Positions 33,301-44,290 of a DNA stretch of 64,000 nt are shown one piece after another (the first letter of the stretch is position 1; the number at the start of each line of letters is the position of its first letter). Under the pieces are notes generated by a model. That model saw only the letters and a program-made list of their open reading frames with translations, searched no databases and was not told the origin of the DNA. Position numbers and translations under genes: made by a program. This DNA is from Kitagawia praeruptora (lineage: Eukaryota > Streptophyta > Magnoliopsida > Apiales > Apiaceae), in NCBI GenBank assembly GCA_037693485.1, contig CM075352.1, forward strand, positions 25,576,001-25,640,000, read 5' to 3'.

Positions 33301-34529
33301 CTTCTACCATAGGTTTTTGAGTGAGAGTTATCTGTGTCTCTTCCCCTTTTGTGCAGTGTTCCTGGAGTGGAACTCAAATTAGTAGTCACACCCTGTTGAG
33401 AGGATGTAACTAGAATTTGGCTTGTAGGTTCAGTAACAGTCTTTTGAGAGACTGAAATGTTGGTTGCACCAGCCTCACCTTCCTTATCCTTAGGGTTTCT
33501 TTGATGTTCACCCTGTCCCTCACCACTCACTACCACCTTCACACTCCCCTCAAGAGTTTTGGTAGTTTTTGCAACAGGTGCCTTTTGAGAGACACCTGAG
33601 GTTTGTCTTTTAGATTGTGGTTTTGGAACTCTGGATTTGGTCACTTTGGTAGGAGCCTGTTTGGTCACAGCCACAGACTCCATTGTGACACTAGAAGGCA
33701 AAGAAATTTGGGGGTTGGAGATAGGAGTTTCAGGGTTGGAAACAGTTACCTGAACAATTGGTAGATATACCAATTGTACTTCTGCATTTAGGTTCATTCG
33801 AATCAAATCACTTAAGACTCTCTTCTCCTGAACAAAACAATTGAACTTGTTATCCGGGTTAGCAATGGATAGCTCATTCTCAGATACATGCAGTGCTAGG
33901 AGCATCAAAAATCTAGCAAAATAAACATTCTTGCTCCTAGTTTCCTTTTTACCTAATTTAGCTGCTATCTCATACATGACTAGTGTGCCAAAATTATAGA
34001 ATTTATCAGTCAAAAGCATACATAGCATAACTAGCATGGAGTTGGTAACAACATCAAAGTTACTAATCTTGCCAGAAAAAGTTTTAATGAAGGCATCACA
34101 AAGATAACTCCATTCTTTAACCATACCTTTCCTAACAATTTTCCCTAAGTTCTCAGTACTAAGGGTATAATTTATGGAATTAAGCATGGTAACAATTTCA
34201 GCATTACTGGGTACATTCAGACAGTTATTCTCAGGCAATTTTAAACAAGCAGTTAACACATCAGAATTAACTACATAATTTTTACCCTTCAAAGAAAAAG
34301 TAAGTGTACCGTCTGTGCCATTGTACTCAGCAGATGCCCACACCTCTTCAATTACCTCATGGATTAGAGGAGTGGTGGCAGTCATAGCATATGACAGTTT
34401 GCATTTCTTCACGAAATTCATCATGGTGTGATATGCTTCTGGAGCATTCACTGTATCAACAACGGCCGCGAAATTGTTCTTCTCATAGGTAAACCCGGTG
34501 GAAGACATCATCTTAACAATAGGCGCCAT
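30342..34529 (-). CDS. Env-like third ORF of the SIRE-type element (1395 aa), intact
   Basis: A single open frame from ATG at 34529 to the stop at 30342. Residues 1-260 form a compact, hydrophobic-patterned region seen in proteins annotated as plant transposon/SIRE ORF3 (MAPIVKMMSSTGFTYEKNNF...). Residues about 280-600 are Ser/Thr/Pro/Gln-rich and low complexity, with the peptide STDTLYPLT and relatives encoded by repeats of the ATCCGTTGA word. Residues about 780-910 and 990-1060 look helical and charged, likely coiled coil. The C-terminus is Lys/Arg-rich (KFKPKRRKAKTKR). I see no signal peptide, and no hydrophobic membrane span stands out. The env-like name is by position in the lineage only; function is unknown. 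It stays open although pol has many stops. Confidence 0.82.
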   Translation of the reverse strand: MAPIVKMMSSTGFTYEKNNFAAVVDTVNAPEAYHTMMNFVKKCKLSYAMTATTPLIHEVIEEVWASAEYNGTDGTLTFSLKGKNYVVNSDVLTACLKLPENNCLNVPSNAEIVTMLNSINYTLSTENLGKIVRKGMVKEWSYLCDAFIKTFSGKISNFDVVTNSMLVMLCMLLTDKFYNFGTLVMYEIAAKLGKKETRSKNVYFARFLMLLALHVSENELSIANPDNKFNCFVQEKRVLSDLIRMNLNAEVQLVYLPIVQVTVSNPETPISNPQISLPSSVTMESVAVTKQAPTKVTKSRVPKPQSKRQTSGVSQKAPVAKTTKTLEGSVKVVVSGEGQGEHQRNPKDKEGEAGATNISVSQKTVTEPTSQILVTSSQQGVTTNLSSTPGTLHKRGRDTDNSHSKTYGRRVKSKTIGESQGAHTVQQTVPSQIQFDVTSINVESQPLDLNLQIDTHFDPPSPTPSLDVDMISTSIPDSPSLKFLEKPHSTIGGHHLLDDLLGHQSSIPEFTTLSVASSLKSITTDSVLVFTSTDTLFPSSTDILHSLTSVSPSTDMSTTNYPLTAITTTSTDTLYPLTTLSTTAKCDIPMSTVEEFEVVETLLGMREGSERLPCDQAKGEKNNERLTISSGQAKGELESSTLVGEGEGVRGVSQGEPLMQEKRDERREGTTGEIRQEESAIASELMEVDEASKEMEFRQEYQSIIDSISLDPETFTHPVSAYQVMAQQGNVEAEKAMHLVHTSESLQRAKEALQTLSPSAGSEEFGSDDSQSSDGEEMNEDETPGWMFSNVTELGNLNVEIMKQYHSAKAEHQTAEPQRKTILEQVTASLKLQKMQSVIQRTQQEEVKSAIRDMKIALDARIEALAPTTTQKVLSSKLLKEDSMAKSVQLLSSRVDTMESQMHTIIANQSKQTQLLEMLLAASTPTLDANKKGEKMGTSTEEAATSTGQFQATSSEIAQSEGEQQPIVVVNPTEFEIKASPMKKQVALPEIQNLEEISDGERQARIEALEKINKETNERILKAERMINESIASSLFLNAQSSAPTISTTIMKVLTPRVVAPTFYDAEPSFVKEFEPAIKTRAYSPPKENGKNKLQLDYPFPKNDEEKLMGKTIIEFKEQTNKSIRDWMAVIMRNGKVLNISNSHPRFVEAKREEVSRIQREAHPSTENQYENSDEKQARLAQELMDEVEVEMKEPEEVPKFKPKRRKAKTKRVLSPEPSQEKETIGSSVPMSATVIDPTVNFHGDPIRPKEEPMNFDSIEVPSFLLNPKQKKRAPKKQLSKGPVQVARVPAIVKQPILENKEDFIYQAEIEEYSGMNLYLDELSEVRGIDKYKNQPERLVFVYKGGSQRTWPLQKVLGENYHTLTKVFSAFKRHTGFSKTARREIISRIEEVRRE

Positions 34530-35038
34530 TGAAGTGTTTGAACTTTTGTTGCAGAGAGAGATTTAGTGAAGAAGATGCAGTTAACTAATGAGATTCTTGA
34601 AAATGAATAAAGGTGAGATGTGAGGGCACAAAACAGCCTTTTATATTTTCCAAGAATTAAAAATGAAATAATTAAAAGTAATTACCCCATTGGACAAAAG
34701 TAACTGTCAGATAATAAATGAAAGGAACAGAAGTACAACCGTGACTAATTATACACGTTTACCAACGGCTATAAAGAGAAATATGTATATCAACAGATAA
34801 AGATTGGACGGTTGAGAAAATAGTTTATCCATCGATGACGTGGACAACCTGTTATCCGTTGACATACGAAAATCTAGTAATGTGTTTATACTACCAACGG
34901 ATAAAAGGATATCCGTTGATAAGCAAATTTTGCCTTAAACAAAATTTCTGCTAAGAGTTATTCTGAGAGTTTTTAATTCTCAAGTAAATCAAAACACATT
35001 TCTAGCTGCAATACAGTATGATTAGATACCACTAGGAA
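34530..35038 (-). other. Spacer between RNase H and the env-like ORF, rich in ATCCGTTGA words
   Basis: Non-coding. In minus-strand sense it holds the leader of the env-like ORF and carries several motif copies and variants (about 34787, 34828, 34851, 34892 and 34908), some as inverted pairs such as ccaacggataaaagg followed by atatccgttgata. This is where a splice acceptor or internal promoter for the third ORF would be expected. Confidence 0.6.
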
Positions 35039-38000
35039 TTATGAAAAATTAAGCATACCTAGTTCACCTACCAACCTTGTGAATGAAGATTCATCAAGAG
35101 GCTTGGTGAAGATATCTGCAAGCTGCATTTCACTTGGCACAAAGTGCATTTCTACTGTACCATTCATCACATGCTCTCTAATGAAGTGGTATTTGATGTC
35201 AATATGCTTGGTTCTCGAATGTTGCACTGGATTCTCTGTGATGGCAATAGCACTAGTGTTGTCATAGAAAATTGGAATCTTCTCAACTTTTAGACCATAG
35301 TCAATAAGTTGATTTTTCATCCAAAGAATCTGTGCACAACAACTTCCAGCTGCAATGTACTCAGCTTCGGCTGTAGAAGTGGAGACTGAGTTCTGTTTCT
35401 TACTGAACCATGACACAAGCCTGTTCCCTAGAAATTGACAGGAGCCTGTAGTACTTTTCCTATCAATTCTGCAACCTGCATAGTCTGCATCTGAATAGCC
35501 AATTAGATCAAAGCCAAAATCTCTTGGGTACCAAATGCCAAGGTTTGGTGTTCCCTTGAGATACCTGAAAATTCTCTTAATAGCAATCAAGTGAGACTCT
35601 CTAGGGTCAGCTTGAAATCTAGCACAAAGACATGTGGAAAACATTATATCAGGTCTACTAGCTGTTAGATATAGAAGTGAGCCTACCATGCCTCTATAGC
35701 TTGAGATGTTCACAGATTTTTCCTTAGTATTCAGCTCAAGCTTAGTTGCAGTGGCCATAGGTGTTTTTGCAGAGGCACAATCCATTAAGTCAAATTTCTT
35801 TAAGAGATCATAAATATATTTTGTTTGACTTATGAAAATTCCCTAATTAACTTGCTTTACTTGTAAACCAAGAAAGTAAGTTAATTCACCCATCATGCTC
35901 ATTTCATACCTACTTTGCATAAGTTTGGCAAACCTTTTGCAAAGCTTCTCATCTGTAGACCCAAAAATAATATCATCTACATATATTTGAACAAGTATTG
36001 AAGAACCATTGACATTTCTATGAAATAAGGTTTTATCTACTGTACCTCTAGTGAAGTGATTCTCCAAAAGAAATTGAGATAAAGTGTCATACCAGGCTCT
36101 TGGTGCTTGCTTCAAACCATAAAGTGCTTTCAAGAGAAGATATACATAATCTGGAAATTCTGGATCTTCAAAGCCAGGAGGTTAATGGACATATACCTCT
36201 TCTTCCAGTTCCCCATTTAGAAAGGCACTTTTAACATCCATCTGATAGACTTTGAAGTTGGCATGTGCTGCATAGGCTAGGAAAATTCTGATGGCCTCAA
36301 GTCTTGCCACTGGAGCAAAAGTTTCATCAAAATCTATTCCTTCTTCTTGAGAATAGCCCTTTGCCACTAATCTAGCTTTATTCCTCACAATTATGCCATT
36401 TTCATCAGTCTTATTCTTGAGAACCCATTTGGTACCTATGATACCTCTATCATCAGGTTTGGGCACAAGCTTCCATACTTTATTTCTCTCAAATTGGTTT
36501 AGCTCTTCTTGCATTGCTAAGACCCAATCTGGATCTAGAAGGGCATCCTCCACTTTCTTAGGTTCCTCTTGAGACAGGAAACTACTGTATAGGAATTCTT
36601 CTTGTGTGGCCATCCTAGTTTGGACTCTTGAGTTTGAGTCACCAATGATTAACTTAAAAGGATGATCTCTGGTCCATTTTCTTGAAGGTGGAAGGTTTGA
36701 TCTAGATGAGGTTGCTTCATCTACGTGAGCATGATCTTGTTGATTGGATATTGAGTTTTGACTTTGAGAAACTCCCCCTGAGTTTGTTGTCCTTGAGGAG
36801 TTATGAAGTTGACTGTCAACAGATGCATCATTTTGTCTATCAACGGATGCTCCATTTTGCCTGTCGACGGATACATGAGAATGCCTGTCAACGGATGCAT
36901 CTGATGATCTAGTATGACTGTCAACGGATGCTTCATTTCCAGTGTTAGCATCACTTCTAGTTGGACCAACAACTCTAGGTGAATTTCCAAGGTCATGATC
37001 TTCATTTTCCTCGTCATCATCAATGTACATTCTTCCTTCTACCTCATTTTCAAATCTCAACTTTTCATGGAAGCCTTCATCATTTAGACCTAGAATCTTT
37101 TGATCATCAAACACAACATGTACAGATTCCATAACAATGTTGGTTCTTAGATTGTAGACTCTATAGGCTTTCCCTGCTGCATATCCAACAAAGATAGCTT
37201 CATCTGCCTTTGCTTCAAATTTGCCCAAGTTATCTCCATGATTTCTTAGCACAAAACACTTACATCCAAAGACATGAAGAAAAGCTAACGTTGGTTTCTT
37301 GTTGGTAAATAACTGATAAGGAGTCATTCCTCTAGCTTGATTGATCAAGTAAATATTCTGAGTGAAGCAGGTAGTGCTGACAGCTTCAGCCCAGAAATAT
37401 GTTGGCAATCTTTATTCACTTAACATTGTTCTAGCTGCTTCAATGAGAGTTCTGTTTTTCCTTTCAACAACCCCATTTTGTTGAGGTGTTCTAGCAGCAG
37501 AAAACTCATGGACAATTCCATTCTCTTCACAGAAAATCTTCATTGTGGAATTTTTGAATTCAGTGCCATTGTCACTCCTGATTCTTTGTACTTTTACTTC
37601 AGAACCATTGTTTACTAGTCTGAGATGATTGATGATGATTTCACTTGCACAATCTTTGGAGTGCAGAAAGAAGGTCCATGAAAACTTAGAAAAATCATCC
37701 ACAATCACCAGGCAGTATTTCTTCTTTGAAATAGACATGACATTTACTGGACCAAATAAGTCCATATGCAGCAATTGAAGAGGCTTAACAATGGATGACT
37801 CTGTCTTGCTCTTGAAGGATGATTTCTTTTGCTTCCCTAATTGGCAGGCATCACACAGTCCATCTTTGATGAACTCCAATTGAGGGATTCCTCTAGCAAG
37901 ATCCTTTCTTACCAAATCATTCATTACTTTAAAATTCAAATGAGACAGCTTTTTATGCCATAGCCAACTCTCATCCTTGCTTACTTTGCTGAAGAGACAA

Positions 38001-38419
38001 GTAATGGATTCTGAGCATACTGAGTTGAAATCAGCTATGTAAACATTTCCTTTTCTAAAGCCTGTCAGAACCACATTGTTGTTTTCCTTGGTAGAAACAA
38101 CACAGGCTTCTTTAGTGAACTTTACTTCATAGTCTTTGTCACAAATCTGACTGACACTCAGCAAATTGTGCTTCAAACCTTCAACTAAATCCACTTCTTC
38201 AATGATGACATTGTCCTTTGTAATCAAGCCATATCCCTTAGTATATCCTTTGCTGTCATCTCCAAAGGTAATTCTAGGGCCAGCTTCCTCCTTGAACTCT
38301 GTGAGAATGGTTGAATCTCCTGTCATATGCCTAGAACATCCACTGTCTAGGTACCATAGATTCCTCTTATTTCCCTGCACACAATCCAAAATACAAATCA
38401 AGTTGATTTTGGTACCCAA
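35039..38419 (-). pseudogene. Pol (protease-integrase-RT-RNase H) of the SIRE-type element, interrupted
   Basis: Read from 38419 downwards: protease WYLDSGCSRHMTGD; GAG-pre-integrase with CDACQLGKQKKSSF; integrase core HMDLFGPVNV, RSDNGTEFKN and QQNGVVERKNRT; a linker with repeated SVDRQ/SVDSH peptides; reverse transcriptase FAPVARLEAIRIFLAYAA, QMDVKSAFLNGELEEEVYV and YVDDIIFGS; RNase H ADYAGCRIDRKSTTG and STSTAEAEYIAAG. In-frame stops occur at 37412-37414 (TAA), 36182-36184 (TAA where the family has CAA) and 35843-35845 (TAG where GAG is expected). All lie in the same frame, so each is a point nonsense change. A frameshift separates this part from gag near 38400. The product cannot be made whole. 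Confidence 0.9.
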
Positions 38420-40827
38420 GTTTCCTTGGGTCCTTTCTTGTTAGCCTTTGGTTTTACACTCTTAGCAATCTTCACTTTGGGTGTAGATGCTTGAGTGATA
38501 GGTTTTGACAGATGCTCATTTGCATAAATATTTGATGCATGCATTTGTGAAAAATTGGCATACATATTATCCATGCTAGGAATGCTCCATGACATTTATG
38601 GCATATTCACAGATTGAAAATAAGGATTAGGCACATATGGCATGTTCACATATGGATTTGAAAAACTAGCATTCTGATACAAACCAGGCATTGCAGGCAT
38701 ACTTGGCATAGATTGAGGTACATGAACAGGAGTCCTTTTAACAGACTTGCAATTAGAAGATAGGTGATTGACACTATTGCAATTACCACAAGTTTTCCTA
38801 GGAGCAAACTTGTCAGGAGAATAATTGTTTTTCTTGTTAATGCCTATCTTACCATTTCTGTTCTTTTTCTTTTTACCCTCAGTCTCTACCTTTTCATTAA
38901 CTGACATACCAACAGCCTTTTTGTTAGGTAAATCACCTGCCTTAGCCTTCTCACTTGATTTGGCTTGGCTACTTTCACCAGAAACAAAGTTCTTGGCTAC
39001 TGGACCATACTGATTATTCAGTTTCTTGAGTTCCTTCTTACTAACAGACTTTTTGTTAGTCGACGGATACCTCTCATCCGTTGATGGTTCATCTGTCAAC
39101 GGATGATCACTATCCGTTGATTCACAAATAGTCTCTAGATCATCAAGGCAAGGTTCTAGCTCCTTTTTCTTCTGAGTCCAGGTATCCCTCACAAATGATT
39201 CTATTCCCTGGACTTCTATTATGTTTTGAGAAATATTCCTACAACTTTGAAATTTAGCAATTATCCCTTGTTCTTTTTCAAGCTGGTTTCTTAAGATCAA
39301 TTCTCTTTTTAACACAGCTTCAAGTTCATTTTTAGCATCATTGCAATCAACTCTCATTTTCTCAAATTCTAGAAATTGAACTTCTAGAACTGCATTTCTA
39401 TCACTTAAGAACTGATTAGTTTCTTTAATCCTATTGTTCTCTTTAGTAAGTGATTTAAGAGTAACACTCAAGTGATATAGTTCAGTAGACATTTCATCTA
39501 TAACACTATTGCATTCCTTTTTGGTGAGCTCAGAGAGATTAGTAGAATATACCTGATTGCTAGCTGAACTTGCTTCCTGCTCAGAATCAGCCATTAATGC
39601 AAGGTTGACAAACTCAGCATCATCATCAGAATGATTTCCATCAGCAGCCCAGTCATACTCTTGGGTCATGAATGCCTTTCCTTTCTGTCTGAGAAGATCA
39701 AAATATTTCTTCTTGTAGTCAACAGTTTCAGTTGGCTTTCCCTTGTTCTCAGATCTAGGCTTCCTGCATTCACTTATCATGTGACCAGCAATACCACAAT
39801 TGTAGCATTTAATTTTGGATTTATCCACATAATTGCTTGTAGAAAAATCCTTGTTAAATGGCTTGGCCACCCCAGAGTTTCTTCTGAATTTTAGCTTAGA
39901 GAATCTCCTAGATAGAAAGGCTAAATGCTCATCTATCTCATCCAATTCATTCTGCTGTAGGACACTCATTTCTTCAGACACCTTTTCTTTGCTTTTGCTT
40001 GATTCCGCTCTACCTTAACAAACCTCCCTGTTTGGTGTAGATTTAGCAGCTTCAGTTCTCTTCTCCTCCTTCTGCTCCAAGTTGGCAACAAGTGCAACTG
40101 ACCCACTTTTCTTTTGGGCCTTCTCAATTTCTTCATCCTGCTCCATTTCTAGTTCATATGTCTTTAAGGTTCCATAGAGCCTTTCAAGAGTAAATGACTT
40201 GTACTCTTGAGTGTTTCTTAGAGAAACAGTCATAGGCTTCCACTCTTTGGGCAGTGATCTCAGAAATTTGAGATTAGAATCTTTCACTTGGTAGATTCTT
40301 CCATACAGTTTCAAGCCCTTCAGTAGCTTTTGAAATCTACTAAATGTGTCATTCAATGTCTCTCCATTCTTGAAATGGAAGTGCTCATACTGTTGGATCA
40401 GTAGCTGCATCTTGTTTTCCCTTACCTGTTCTGTACCTTCACAAAGGGTTTGAACAATGTCCCATACTTCCTTGGCGGTAGTACAGTTGATAACATTGTC
40501 AACCATGTCTGTTTCTAAACCATTAAACAGAATATTCATGGTCTTTTTATCTTTGTGAACTTCTGCAACATCCTCAGTGCTCCACTCAGAAACAGGTTTT
40601 GGGATGTACGTGTCTGGTGCATCTGCAGCAAGACCAACTCTTGAAGCAGCCTTCATTGGAACATGAGGACCCTTCTCAATGCAATCTACAAAACCTACAT
40701 CAATAGACATGAGATGTAGACGCATTTTTACTTTCCAGTGAAAGTAATTTTCCCTATCAAGAACCGGTATCTTCACTCCGTAATCCTTCTTAGACATGTT
40801 GGAAGTGTGTTGATCTTTAAACTTCAA
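38398..40827 (-). pseudogene. Gag of the SIRE-type element, two nonsense codons
   Basis: ATG at 40827. The N-terminal part (to 40015) has the gag helical fold with ENYFHWKVKMRLHL and FSRFQKLLKGLKLYG. A TAA at 40015-40017 interrupts it, and the frame continues unchanged to a second TAA at 38596-38598, then to a stop at 38398 just past WVPKST. Two CCHC-type knuckles are visible: CYNCGIAGHMISEC (about 39800) and CGNCNSVNHLSSNC (about 38770). Between them is a long predicted coiled-coil region (residues rich in Leu, Glu and Asn, 39550-39150). It is followed by a linker in which four copies of the ATCCGTTGA word encode peptides such as DHPLTDEPSTDERYPST. Long coiled-coil gag tails are usual for SIRE. 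Confidence 0.88.
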
Positions 40828-41453
40828 ATATATTAGAAGCTTGCTCTGATACCAATTGTTATTCCCAGATTACACACTTGTATAATTGTAGAAGGGGGGG
40901 TTGAATACAATTCTTGATAGTTATAAATTTCTGATAAAAACCACAGAAATCTATAAAGAAATAATTGCTGAATAGAAATAGTTCACAACCACATAAAAAA
41001 TCAGGTGGTTAAATGTACCACCTGAGACTTTTATTTGAAGAAAACCCTGTGATACAAATGTACACAGCTTCTGTGTTTACAACTCTTTGCTTCTAAAGAT
41101 ATTCAAGAAACCCTAAGCAAATATGTATGTTTTCTCTCTTTCTAAAGAGTTGCTACACTTGGTTATATATCCCAAGTTTACAAGTACTACAGGAATAAGA
41201 TAATATTAATCTAATTCTAGTTGACTTGCTACTCCACTCCAAATCCACATGTAGCCGAAAGGTTGTCCTTGTGAACAGATATGTCCCCTGCACCTTTCTT
41301 GTATGTACTGTGTAAATGGAATGCTTCTTTCTTATGTGTTTCCAAAGTATGGCTGCCATACTGCTTTTTATACCAACTATCAACCCATGTGATCTGTCAG
41401 TCAAACCTGTCCTTATCAACTGCTAATTCCCAGCTAGCATAGGATAAAGTGAC

Positions 41454-41932
41454 TGTTAACGGAGGAATTTGGTGATAACAAATTTCGGAGGTTGCTGGAA
41501 TAACGAAATCATGAAAATAGGGGGATTTGGGATTTTGGATGTTTGGGGCTGGACTTGAGAGGTATCTCGATTTGTCTCGTATATCGGATCCTTTTTCAAG
41601 ATGCCTGCGTACCTTATATTTATAAGGATCAAGCCAACGCAGTTCTGTGAAATTGATTTGTGTCTATCCCTTAGAGACTTTAGGGATAAACTTCGTTAAT
41701 CTGGGTAATTACTGATTTTATCTGATTTAATCTTATCGTTGTGATATCTTCCTGATTTGAAGAATATCGTTTGGAGATATTTTCCATTATTGATTGATTG
41801 AGATTGATTCTTTCCTCGTTTCAGGGAGAGGATAAAACTTAGCGATTAAGTTATAATTATTAATCTGAATTAATAATTAATAATATTGGAAATTTGGGAG
41901 ATTATTAGACATGCCAAAAATCTGGCGTAACA
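41454..41932 (-). repeat. 3' LTR of the nested non-autonomous element
   Basis: This LTR is 479 bp. It contains agatgcctgcgtacc and aagccaacgcagttctg, words also present in the relic sequence near 59820-59870, which marks a shared LTR superfamily. Confidence 0.9.
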
Positions 41933-42214
41933 ACTACCCCCCAGTTCTTCAGTGTAGCTTGCTGCAGTGGAGAACTAAGCATGCTTCGATCTTCCAAATT
42001 TCCTGAGTCACTGAAACAGCTAGGAGAGGAAGATTAGTAAATAATATGGAGCACCTAGGTGCTCGTAATATGCATGTAGATGTAAATAAGACAATATGCA
42101 ATATGTAAATAATAAGTTTTGTAGGTGTGAGAGAATGTAGAATCATCCAAGCATTATTCGGAGAGTCGTGCAAAGCATTTTGAGCAACATCCAGTCGAAA
42201 AAGGTCATATCTAC

Positions 42215-43235
42215 CATGTCTTCTAGAGGGTATCGAAAAAGGTCATATCTACCATGTCTTCTAGAGGGTATCCCCCTCAAAGGGGGTCATTTTCCTTAGA
42301 ATTTTATAATACTCTCCTCAAAGGAGATCATTAGTACTCTCCTCAAAGGAGACCATTTTTGTCCAGAAATACCCTCCTCACAGGAGGTGGATTTTCCGAA
42401 GCTCGAACCCTGATGAGGAGCCGGAAGTACGGACATCCCCTCCGGAAGTACGGTTTTTGCAAGGATTTGGTAATTTGGGATACCCTCCTCAAAGGAGGTC
42501 GTTCCCCATTCCAGAAATATCCCTCCTCACAGGAGGTGGATTTCCCGAAGTTCGTGCCTTGATGAGGCGCCGGAAGTACGGACATTCCCCCCGGAAGTAC
42601 GGTTTTTGCAAGGACTTTGGTAATTTGGGATACCCTCCTCAAAGGAGGTCGTTCCCCATTCCAGAAATATCCCTCCTCACAGGAGGTGGATTTCCCGAAG
42701 TTTATTCCATTAACTCTCCTCAAAGGAGACCATTTTTTTATATAAATTACGAAGACCCTCCTTAGAGGAGGTCGTCTAACACAAAAAATAAGGGAGACCC
42801 TTCTTAGAGGAGGTTATCTTCCCAAAGCAATATCACTATCCCAAGATTCTTCCAAAAAATATCAGCTACACTTGAAGGGTCTTCTAAAAAATATCAGCAA
42901 CACACAAAAGGTCTTCTATAAAAAATATCCTCATCACAAAGGGTCTTCAAAAATAATACACTCTTCGAATAAGAGCCTTCCAAAATATAAACTCTTCGAA
43001 TAAGAGCCTTCCAAAATTATAAACTCTTCGAATAAGAGCCTTCCAAAATTATAAATTCTTCGAATAAGAGCCTTCCAAAATATAAACTCTTCGAATAAGA
43101 GCCTTCCAAAATATTACCCCTACAAAGGAGGACCTTCCAAAATATTAAACTCTTCGAATAAGAGCCTTCCAAAATATTATCCTCACAAAGGAGGACCTTC
43201 TAAAATCATAAACTCTTTAATTAAGAGCCTTCCAA
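42215..43235. repeat. Array of short hairpins inside the nested LTR element
   Basis: More than 20 small stem-loops follow one another. In the left part the stems are of the type cctcctcaaaggagg, cctcctcacaggagg, ctcctcaaaggag, ccccctcaaaggggg and cctccttagaggagg, in part as 150-bp tandem units (about 42366-42715). In the right part (about 42960-43230), about eight units of roughly 29-30 bp carry ctcttcgaataagag, with variants such as ctctttaattaagag, each followed by ccttccaaaat. Stem bases change together so pairing is kept, while loops vary. No open frame of note runs through it. Confidence 0.88.
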
Positions 43236-43811
43236 AATCATGTAACACGAAGATAACACCTAAAATCTTGAAAATCTTCACAATTCTAATTCTGCCCAGA
43301 TCTGTTTTTGGCGTTTTTGACCTTCTAAACGATTTTTTCTGGAAAAACACAAAACACGAAAGTTGTAGAGAACGAAAAGACCTTTCCGACGATATAAGGC
43401 TCATCGAAAACTGACTTATAACGAATCGGGAATTAAATAAAACGTATGCTGATCTGCTTCTCGATGCTGAAAAAAACGAGATCTGATTGTTTTTTGTGAT
43501 TTCGAGAATAGATCGATATATAATCTGAGAAAACTCAAAAAACGAAAGTTATAGGCAATTTAACAAGCTTTCCGAATCATTAGAAATCATCAAAATCCAA
43601 CATGTAATGAATTTACTACGAATTTTATAAGATAACAGATTTGTATTGACAAAATCATAAGAAAACTTATCTTAATTCGGAATAGATAGATCCACCGCCT
43701 CCACCGCTTAGCTCCTCCATTAAAGCAGCTCCAGATCCATAATAACCCCCATGCGTATAAATTGATTGTCCTCCACAATCAAAAAATAATAGCCCTCCTT
43801 CTAGCGCCAAT

Positions 43812-44290
43812 TGTTAACGGAGGAATTTGGTGATAACAAATTTCGGAGGTTGCTGGAATAACGAAATCATGAAAATAGGGGGATTTGGGATTTTGGATGT
43901 TTGGGGCTGGACTTGAGAGGTATCTCGATTTGTCTCGTATATCGGATCCTTTTTCAAGATGCCTGCGTACCTTATATTTATAAGGATCAAGCCAACGCAG
44001 TTCTGTGAAATTGATTTGTGTCTATCTCTTAGAGACTTTAGGGATAAACTTCGTTAATCTGGGTAATTACTGATTTTATCTGATTTAATCTTATCGTTGT
44101 GATATCTTCCTGATTTGAAGAATATCGTTTGGAGATATTTTCCATTATTGATTGATTGAGATTGATTCTTTCCTCGTTTCAGGGAGAGGATAAAACTTAG
44201 CGATTAAGTTATAATTATTAATCTGAATTAATAATTAATAATATTGGAAATTTGGGAGATTATTAGACATGCCAAAAATCTGGCGTAACA
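43812..44290 (-). repeat. 5' LTR of the nested non-autonomous element
   Basis: This LTR is 479 bp with one difference from the left copy. Its right edge meets the second gtgac and the interrupted SIRE LTR resumes there. Confidence 0.9.

Larger units (their letters stand above)
41454..44290 (-). mobile_element. Young non-autonomous LTR retrotransposon nested in the SIRE 5' LTR
   Basis: LTRs of 479 bp at 41454-41932 and 43812-44290 start TGTTAACGG, end GCGTAACA and differ at a single site by eye (tctatccct/tctatctct). The target duplication is gtgac. It reads on the minus strand. The purine tract (minus strand AACTGGGGGGTAGT) abuts the left LTR at 41933-41946. A presumed primer binding site beginning TGGCGCTAGAAGG lies just inside the right LTR at about 43797-43809, a different primer class from the tRNA-Met type used by the other elements here. 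The 1.88 kb interior has no gag or pol. It consists of a short leader and a long array of small hairpins. One LTR difference in 479 bp makes this one of the youngest insertions in the window. Confidence 0.9.

Noticed and set aside
30342..34529. Third ORF as a true viral envelope gene
   Set aside because: No signal peptide, cleavage site or clear membrane span is visible. The env-like label reflects only its place after pol.
42343..42723. 126-codon ORF with repeated peptides
   Set aside because: Its repeats are a by-product of the 150-bp hairpin tandem units. Both strands are open across them, so coding is unlikely.
42960..43230. CRISPR-like array of about 30-bp repeats
   Set aside because: The units are contiguous degenerate tandem repeats without unique spacers, inside an LTR element of a plant genome. 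There are no cas genes.
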